From NCBI GenBank assembly GCA_034509755.1, contig CM067549.1:47455052-47519051 (forward strand): a stretch of DNA of 64,000 nt, read 5' to 3'. Of this stretch, positions 57,831 to 64,000 are shown piece after piece. Source of the DNA: Anisodus tanguticus (lineage: Eukaryota; Streptophyta; Magnoliopsida; Solanales; Solanaceae). Position numbers and translations under genes: made by a program. Position 1 is the first letter of the stretch, and the number at the start of each line of letters is the position of its first letter. The notes beneath the pieces were generated by a model. The model made no database searches and was not told the origin of the DNA. It worked only from the letters and a program-made list of their open reading frames with translations.

Positions 57831-58940
57831 GAGGGGATTTTGAGACATTAGAATTGAGATTAAAATACCTTTTTTGTTTAAAATGTCTCTTTGACTACGA
57901 GTAACTGGACCCTGACTAGAGAAGGAAGTGGGTGGATGGTGGGCTGGTGACGGACGGGGACGTACTGGCCAGCAGAAATGTGCCTGCAGGCTAAATATCG
58001 GAAACTGGAACTGGATCGATAGCACAATCAGGGGATCTGGGTTGAATAATCGACCCAGTTGCTGGACCCGAGACTGTATCACGGGGCAGTGGATCCAAAA
58101 CAGTGGTAGGAGGTCCAGCGGGCAGTGGGCCCACTGGCGGATTTTGGGTGCGGGATAGGTCCAAAAAATGGTGGATAATATATGGAGAGACGACATCGTC
58201 CAAAAATTATACGAACTAGGCTCGGGACTACTCATGTTAGCAAATGGAAATTGGGTTTCATAAAAAATAACATGACGACTAATGATGATTTTATTAAAGG
58301 ATAAAACAAAACATTTATAACCATGATGATTAGACGGATAACCCAAAAACACACAAGGGGTAGAACGGGCCTGAAGTTTGTTAATTGTGTTGGACGGAAA
58401 TAACGGATAACATAAGCACCCAAAGACCCTAAGATGTGAATACGAATGAGTCTTATTATATAAGATTTGAAGGGGGGATGAATATGCCAAACCTTTGGTA
58501 GGAAGAACGTTAAGAAGATATGTAGCCATTTGTAGAGCATGATGCCAAAAGGAAGGGGGTACGGGAGCATGGACCAATAAAGTTCGGACAATATTATTAA
58601 TGTTACGAATTTTGCGTTCAACTTTCCCATTTTGTGAGGACGTATGAGGACAAGAGAAACAAAAAATTATGCCATTAGTACTACAAAAATTCCGAAACAA
58701 CCCATTATAATAATTTTTGCCATTATCACATTGAATATTTTTTATTTTCCGTTCGAATTGAGTATGGATGAATGCTCTAAATTTTAAAAAGGTGGGAAAA
58801 TGTGAGATTTTTTCGCTAACGGGAAAGTCCATAAAAATTAGAATAATAATCCAAAAATAGAACATAATAACAATGGCCCAAAGAACTGAGAACATGAGAT
58901 GTCTATAAATCGCTATGAATAATATCAAATGGGATTAAAG
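57816..58940 (-). pseudogene. copia integrase and linker
   Basis: Long frame with the integrase core: 'IQCDNGKNYYNGLFRNF' (about 58700-58740) with the second catalytic Asp, 'HTSSQNGKVERKIRNINNI' with the catalytic Glu, and 'LPTKGLAYSSPLQILY', 'LRVFGCLCYPLFPSN', 'CVFLGYPSNHHGYKCF' of the C-terminal part. It is followed by a Pro/Ser-rich linker to RT. Upstream half (58930-59280) has frame damage but shows residual zinc-binding region sequence. Confidence 0.88.
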
Positions 58941-59279
58941 TATGAGATTTAGAGTCTACAAACGGTAATTTAACAAGTTTTCCTAGAGGGCAAGATTGAC
59001 AAATCGGAGTACTAGGCGTACCCTTACAAGAAATAAAATTTCTTTTATGTAATCAAGAAATAATAGACGACCCAGGGTAATCCAAACGTGCATGCTATAA
59101 GGAAGGAGCTAGAGCTGCAAAAGTAGATGACAAGAATTGACTCGAGAGACCGGATGTGGGCATGATAGGATAAAGATCTCCCCTACTATCACATCTCATG
59201 AGAGGAATCCCTGTCTTGAAATCCTTCACAGAAAACCCAAAAGGATCAAAATCAACAGAAACTCAATTATCAGTGGTGA

Positions 59280-59510
59280 CTTTACAGGCAAACACCAATT
59301 TTTTTAAATAAGTTAGGGGCATGGAGGATATTTTTTAAGACAAGAGGTAGATGGGGGAGGGATAAAGTTTTATGACCGTAACCACGAATTGGAATTGAAG
59401 AGCCATTACCAACAATTATGCCACGATTGGTGCTCAAATTAGAATAAGATGAGAGAGTACCTTGATCGGACGTTATGTGGATAGTGGCTCCGGCGTCCAT
59501 GTATCAATTC
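59280..59510 (-). pseudogene. copia aspartic protease
   Basis: 'MDAGATIHITSD' (about 59475-59500) is the copia D-(S/A)-G-A-T active site, followed by 'VGNGSSIPIRGYG' and 'LVLKNILHAPNL', the expected protease-integrase boundary. A frame change after FKKIG. Confidence 0.85.
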
Positions 59511-60600
59511 GCATCCAGGGGATGGTGGGCCTTGTGGGGCCGCTGCATGGTAGGCCTGGTGGGGCCCGCTGCATAGTGGCCTGGTGGGGCTGAGGCCCAA
59601 GCACGTCGGCTTGCTGCCCCAGCCCAGAACTTGCTCTCGGGTTCCACTGTGGGCCAGAATAACTGGGCTTACCTGATGGTGGAAACTGGGCCCAGTTCGG
59701 GTTTGCTCCATACGATGGAAAATAGGGGTTGTTGGGCCCAGGCCCACTGGACCAGTTCCACGGCCATGGGCCCCAGGGTTGCTGCTAGTTAGCTTATATT
59801 CCACTGCCCCGAGGACTATTGCCACCTCGGTTGTCGCCACGATTTTTACAATTATTTTTGTGATTCTGACCCTTTTTGCCACTACCGTTGTTGCGGTATT
59901 TGCCGGAATTGTTGGAGACGGATAGAGAAAATTTGGACTCGGTCACCATGACGACAGAAGGAGACCCAGTGGCCACTTTCTTAGCCAAGCCTGCTTCTTC
60001 GAGCGTGAGCATGGAACGGGCATGATAAAACTTTGAAAGAGGACTACTCTAACGAAGAAGCGTACCGACGCCACTATAGGCCTGAGAGAGGCCTGCAACC
60101 ATCTGAAGGACAAGACGATAGTTGGTAACAGGTACACCAACGTTGTGGAGTTGGTCCGCCAATTCTTTCAACCTTTTGCAGTATGCTGAAACGTTGGGGA
60201 AGTCTTCCATATTGATGTAGGAGAATTCCTGCTCAAGGGTAACAACACGAGAATTTTGATTATCTTGGAATATATCACGTATTCTATTCCAAGCGTCCAT
60301 CGCCGTAGCGTCTGGTTCGATAATCGTTTGCAACAGGTTTGTAGAAATAGTGAAGTAAATCCATTGAAGAACGGTAGCATCGAGAGTTGTCCATAACTTA
60401 GGATCATCCTCAAGTTTGGGCACCTCCGTATCCTTAGGAGCTGCAAGGATAATGTGATGGAGGACTTGATGTGAGCGTGTGTGAACTTTGAACAGTTCGG
60501 CCCACGTCGCATATTGGACGTTTTCTATTTCAAGAATGATAGGGATGTGATTCTTGATGTTAGAAACAGTAAGGGCAGGGTGAGACGTGTTCTTAGCCAT
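59510..60600 (-). pseudogene. copia Gag
   Basis: Starts at ATG 60600-60598 ('[20 protein letters not shown]'). Core sequence includes '[18 protein letters not shown]', '[20 protein letters not shown]', '[20 protein letters not shown]' and '[18 protein letters not shown]', typical UBN2 Gag. A stop near 60049 (after GVGTLLR) and a shift precede the Gly/Asn/Arg/Lys-rich tail at 59810-59940. I see no intact CCHC knuckle. Confidence 0.9.
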
Positions 60601-60744
60601 AATAGCAACACAAGACGTGATGTAAGGATTGGGAAGAAAGAATTTGGGAAGAATTTGGGCATGAAAACCGAGAAGAGGCACGGAAATCAATGCACATAGG
60701 ACGAAAATTTGGGAGGAAATTTGAGACCTAGACTTCTGATACCA

Positions 60745-61044
60745 TGAAAGAAATAATCCCTTGATTATTTTCATTAATGAAAGAGTATATATACAATTTA
60801 CAATTTTCCATAATAGGAAAATCCTATTCCTATTCTAATACCAAAACTCTATTCTAGTTGTACAAGAATCCTATAATTATGTTAAGTGTACAAGTCTAAT
60901 TTAATACAATATTTACATCCAAAACCGTGATATACACGGGCTTGTATACCGTGTATACCACGGTTTCACATATGGAAAGTTTCCTTGTGAAACCGTGATA
61001 TACATGGTATACAAACCCATGTATATTCACGGGTATATTTAACA
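60745..61044 (-). repeat. 5' LTR of nested copia element
   Basis: 300 bp, TG...CA on the minus strand, carrying the same hairpin as the 3' LTR (arms about 60927-60969 and 60986-61029). The primer-binding site abuts at 60744. Confidence 0.92.
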
Positions 61045-61276
61045 GTGCCCGACACTATTACTAATGTTATTTGCACATCTATACAATTAAAAAAGAAAAG
61101 TTTACAACAGCGAAAATATATATTTTCATACTCGTTTCAAACATTTAAAAGGGTCACTGGAAAAAAAGAAAAAAAACCACTGTCAAGTTGATTCAATGTT
61201 TTACAACATATTAACACTTCATTGTGTTTTCATGAATTAAGGGACAGTTCTAGGGGATGTTCAAAGAATTGTAATG

Positions 61277-61448
61277 CTAACAATAACCGTATGACATTGA
61301 TATAATTGCAAAATCCAAAGAACTTCTTAGCATCTCCATCTGGCTGTGTCGTGACTTATCATAGTTGCTGAATTGGATGTTCCTTTGTCTATTGAAAATG
61401 GCATCTTCATTATAACCAAGGTTTTGTTTCAGCTTTACCTTCCAACAC
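61277..61448 (-). CDS. orphan terminal exon of an unidentified gene
   Basis: A 57-codon open frame ending in TAG (61279-61277) and preceded by a good acceptor 'tatatgcag' (61449-61457, minus strand). It encodes, in part, 'CWKVKLKQNLGYNEDAIFN' and 'SRHSQMEMLRSSLDFAII'. Composition is ordinary protein-like and not retroviral. It lies between two copia elements, so upstream exons would be to the right, beyond the copia at 61670 or outside the window. Product not recognised; could be a gene fragment. Confidence 0.4.
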
Positions 61449-61671
61449 CTGCATATATTTAAGCTAAAATAAGTAACATGTATAATCTAAATCTGTACAT
61501 CTATCACGCATTATAACAATTAATTTCTGTTTTGGGATACTAAAGGTAAAGCTTTTTTAAGTATAGATGACATTATTCTTATGATATAAAAGAGCTGCAG
61601 GGTACATACTGAATACTTCATTAAAAGAATTGAACAAATGGTATATACCATATAAGCACTTCTAATACACC

Positions 61672-63180
61672 CCCACAGTCGAAGCGGGAGGTCGTCGTAC
61701 GCTGAGACTGTCCCGAAAATCTTCAAACAGAACCAAGGTAAGACCCTTAGTAAAGATATCTGCAATCTGATAACGTGAAGAGATATGTAAGACACGTACT
61801 TGTTCACAAGCAACCTTTTCTCAAATAAAGTGAATATTCATCTCGATACGCTTGGTGCGCTAATGTTGAACAGGATTCCCCGAGAGATATATTGCACTAA
61901 CATTATCGCAGTAGACCAATGTAGTTTTTCGAAGAGGATAATGAAGCTCTAAAATGAGGTTTCGCAACCAACAAAAATCACATTGGCGACCCCTCGGTAT
62001 TCGGCCTCCGCACTAGATCGCGACAAAGTAGCTTGTCGTTTAGCGGACCAAGAGATCAAGTTATCACTGAGAAGCACACAATAACCAGATGTCGAATGCC
62101 TGGTATCTGGACATCCACCCTAATCCGCATCCGTATAAGAATGAGAGTGGATATCGATGATGGATATAGATACAAGCCATGATCAAAAGTACCCTGAATG
62201 TAGCACACAATGCGCTTGAGAGCGTGCATGTGTTCTTCCCTCTGATCATGCATGAATAAACACACATGGTGCACATCATAAGTAATATCGAGCCTCGTGA
62301 AAGTGAGATATTGAAGAACCCCCACAAGACAATGATAGTGGGAGAGATCCTCATATGGTGTGCTAGAAGTAGCACTCAGCTTCGGTTTAGTATCAACCAG
62401 AGTAGGAGATGGCTTACAAGCTGACATGTCAGCCCGTTCAATGATCTCTACTGCATACTTCCTCTGAGATAGAAATAGACCACATGCATGACAAGTGACA
62501 GCTACACCCAGAAAATAACTCAATGGCCCCAAGCCTTTCATAGCAAATTCCGAGTTGAGAAGAGATATCATAGACTTGCGAAGAGCATCAGAAGAAACAA
62601 TCAATATAATATCATCCATATACAAAAGAATGTAGGCCATAGAAGTACATTGACTGTATATGAATAGAGAATGATCAGACTTGCTGTGAGAAAACCCAGG
62701 AGTAGAAACATAATCTGCAAATCTCTTATACCAGGACCGATGAGCCTGTTTTAGCCCATACAAAGATTTATTCAGCAAGCACACATGATTATGATGATCT
62801 GGGTCCCTGAAACCCAAGGGCTGATGCATGTATACTGTCTCATTGAGTTCTACATGTAAGAAAGCATTTTTCATGTTCAGTTGATTAATGGGCCATGCTT
62901 TTGAGAGAGATATACTGAGAACAATGTGAATAGTTGCCGATTTGACCATCGGACTAAAAGTATCTCTACAATCCACGTCAACCTGTTGAGTTTTACCATC
63001 ACCTACAAGACAAGTCTTATGCCTCTCTAAAAAATCATCATATTTTTCTTTATGAGCAAAAATCCACATAGAACAAATCACATTAACATCAGGTGGACGG
63101 GGCATCAACTCTCACGTCTTATTTTTAATAAGAGCATTATATTCATCATCCATAGCTATTTTCCAATTCAGGTCACGAAG
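61672..63180 (-). pseudogene. copia RT-RNase H, nearly full frame
   Basis: 63108-62056 is open for 350 codons: RT start 'VICSMWIFAHKEKYDDFLER', 'QLNMKNAFLHVELNETVYM' (Asp of the first catalytic motif replaced by Asn in 'LNMKNAFLH'), 'LNKSLYGLKQAHRSWYKR', catalytic 'YILLYMDDIILIVSS' (YMDD) and 'LGPLSYFLGVAV'. RNase H follows to about 61672 in other frames, with 'CDNVSAIYLSGNPVQH' near 61890. Changed catalytic residue and frameshifts near 62130 indicate inactivity. Confidence 0.88.
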
Positions 63181-63676
63181 GGCAGACACGGGGCTACGTG
63201 GAAGAGGGGATTTAGTACTATTAGAGTTGAAATTGAATTATTGCTTTGGTCTAAAAATTCCCTGTTAGCTGCAAGTAATCGGCCTTGGAGCTGGAATAGG
63301 AGTGGGCTAGACTAGGGTGGGAGCAGTGGACTGACCCAGTTCTGGACTGACTCGTCCCAACAACAGATGGAGAGAAAATGGGCTGGCAGGGCATTGGGCT
63401 ACCACTTACTGGGCCTGGCGATATGGGCTAGGGTTCTGGGCTGCCAGGATGGGTATGCTGCTGGGGTGGGATGGATGTGGTAGTGGGTTGGCTGGGCTGA
63501 GTTGGGCCCATTGTGGTCGGACTGGAATGGGCAGCAGGCAGTGGGGTGGAAGGTGCATGTTGGGTTAGTTATTGCGGTTTGGTCTAGGCCAAATGGTGGA
63601 TCACATATGGTGAAAGCCCATCATCCAAAAAACCATAAGAATTGGACGTTGGACTATGCAACTTACCGAACGGAAA

Positions 63677-64000
63677 TTAGGTTTCATCGAAAATGACATG
63701 ACGACTAATGATTTTATTAGAGAATAGATCATAGCATTTGTAACCACGATGATTCGATGGGTAATCCAAAAAGACATATGTGGTAGATCGAGCTTGAGGT
63801 TTGTTTATGGTAGTGGAGGGAAAGAAAGGATAACATAAACACACAAATACCCGAAGATGAGAATAAGATGGGTCTTTTGATAACAAATTTTGAGTGGAGA
63901 TTGGTAGACTAATCCTTTGCTCAGAGGATGTTGAGAAGGTAAATTGCTATTTGTAATGCATGATGCCGAAATGAAGGTGGTAATGATGCATGGGTTAGTA
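63677..64000 (-). pseudogene. copia integrase C-terminal fragment
   Basis: 63886-63677: 'YSHLRVFVCLCYPFFPSTTI', 'CVFLGYPSN' equivalent 'YVFLDYPSNHRGYKCYDLFS' and 'KIISRHVIFDET', matching 58460-58250 of the other copia. The window ends within integrase ('SLPPSFRHHALQI'-like frame at 63920-63990). Confidence 0.85.

Larger units (their letters stand above)
50940..61044 (-). mobile_element. Ty1-copia retrotransposon with nested insertion
   Basis: LTRs at 60745-61044 (5', minus strand) and 50940-51254 (3') are about 95 percent identical by eye and end TG...CA. A 5-bp target duplication 'gtgcc' flanks the whole unit (50935-50939 and 61045-61049). The primer-binding site 'tggtatcaga' directly follows the 5' LTR at 60735-60744. 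Gag, protease, integrase and the start of RT read leftwards to 57502. The end of RNase H is at 51255-51490. A 6-kb foreign segment occupies 51490-57502, with loss of most of RT. Confidence 0.93.
61670..64000 (-). mobile_element. second Ty1-copia element of the same broad group, partial
   Basis: Reads leftwards from beyond the window: integrase C-terminus, Gly/Trp/Pro-rich linker, RT, RNase H, then a polypurine tract and probable 3' LTR start 'tgtattag' at about 61669. Sequence relatives of each piece are in the element at 50940-61044, so the two are related but clearly distinct copies. The 5' half is outside the window, and the left end of the 3' LTR is not defined. Confidence 0.85.

Overview
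The window is nuclear DNA of a flowering plant, most likely a member of the Solanaceae. Evidence for this is an intron-rich plant Dicer-like gene, a TS/SolS-type SINE, two caulimovirid (endogenous pararetrovirus, EPRV) insertions, Ty1-copia and Ty3-gypsy LTR retrotransposons, hAT/Harbinger/Stowaway elements, and high AT content. Only one intact host gene is certain: DCL2 on the minus strand (CDS 32730 to 23262). I resolved it into 22 coding exons with consistent splice sites and phases, giving 1404 residues with all catalytic motifs present.

Layout. 1-7750: LTR-retrotransposon debris, including two related gypsy-type LTR segments in opposite orientation and a broken copia reverse transcriptase. 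7750-23245: a mosaic at the 3' side of DCL2. A gypsy-type LTR block (A) and the DCL2 3' flank (B) occur twice, as A ... B and A'-B'. A 25S rRNA fragment lies at the junction between the copies, and a rearranged 10.7-kb EPRV sits exactly at the (TA)n tract between A and B of the outer copy. 23262-33990: DCL2, with a SINE and a Tourist-like MITE in introns and a tandemly reiterated promoter/leader/start-codon region upstream. 33990-47470: AT-rich intergenic DNA with a minisatellite, other tandem duplications, MITEs, a SINE, a deleted copia element with both LTRs, and one possible small membrane-protein ORF. 47477-50916: a decayed hAT transposon with target-site duplication. 50940-61044: a copia element with matching LTRs and a GTGCC target-site duplication, whose reverse transcriptase is interrupted by a 6-kb segment. 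That segment holds a gypsy-like repeat and a second caulimovirid sequence of a different lineage from the first. 61277-61448: an orphan terminal exon of an unidentified gene. 61670-64000: another copia element that runs off the window.

How the parts relate. DCL2 makes 22-nt siRNAs in antiviral and transposon silencing, so an EPRV in its own duplicated 3' flank puts a silencing target beside the silencing gene. Nothing in the sequence proves a functional link. Both viral segments are broken by stops, frameshifts and deletions and look like fossils. The best candidates for something undescribed are the second caulimovirid (gene order ORF1-ORF2-movement protein-protease-downstream coiled-coil and coat-like ORFs), the reiterated DCL2 promoter/start region, and the DCL2-tail/rDNA/EPRV mosaic.
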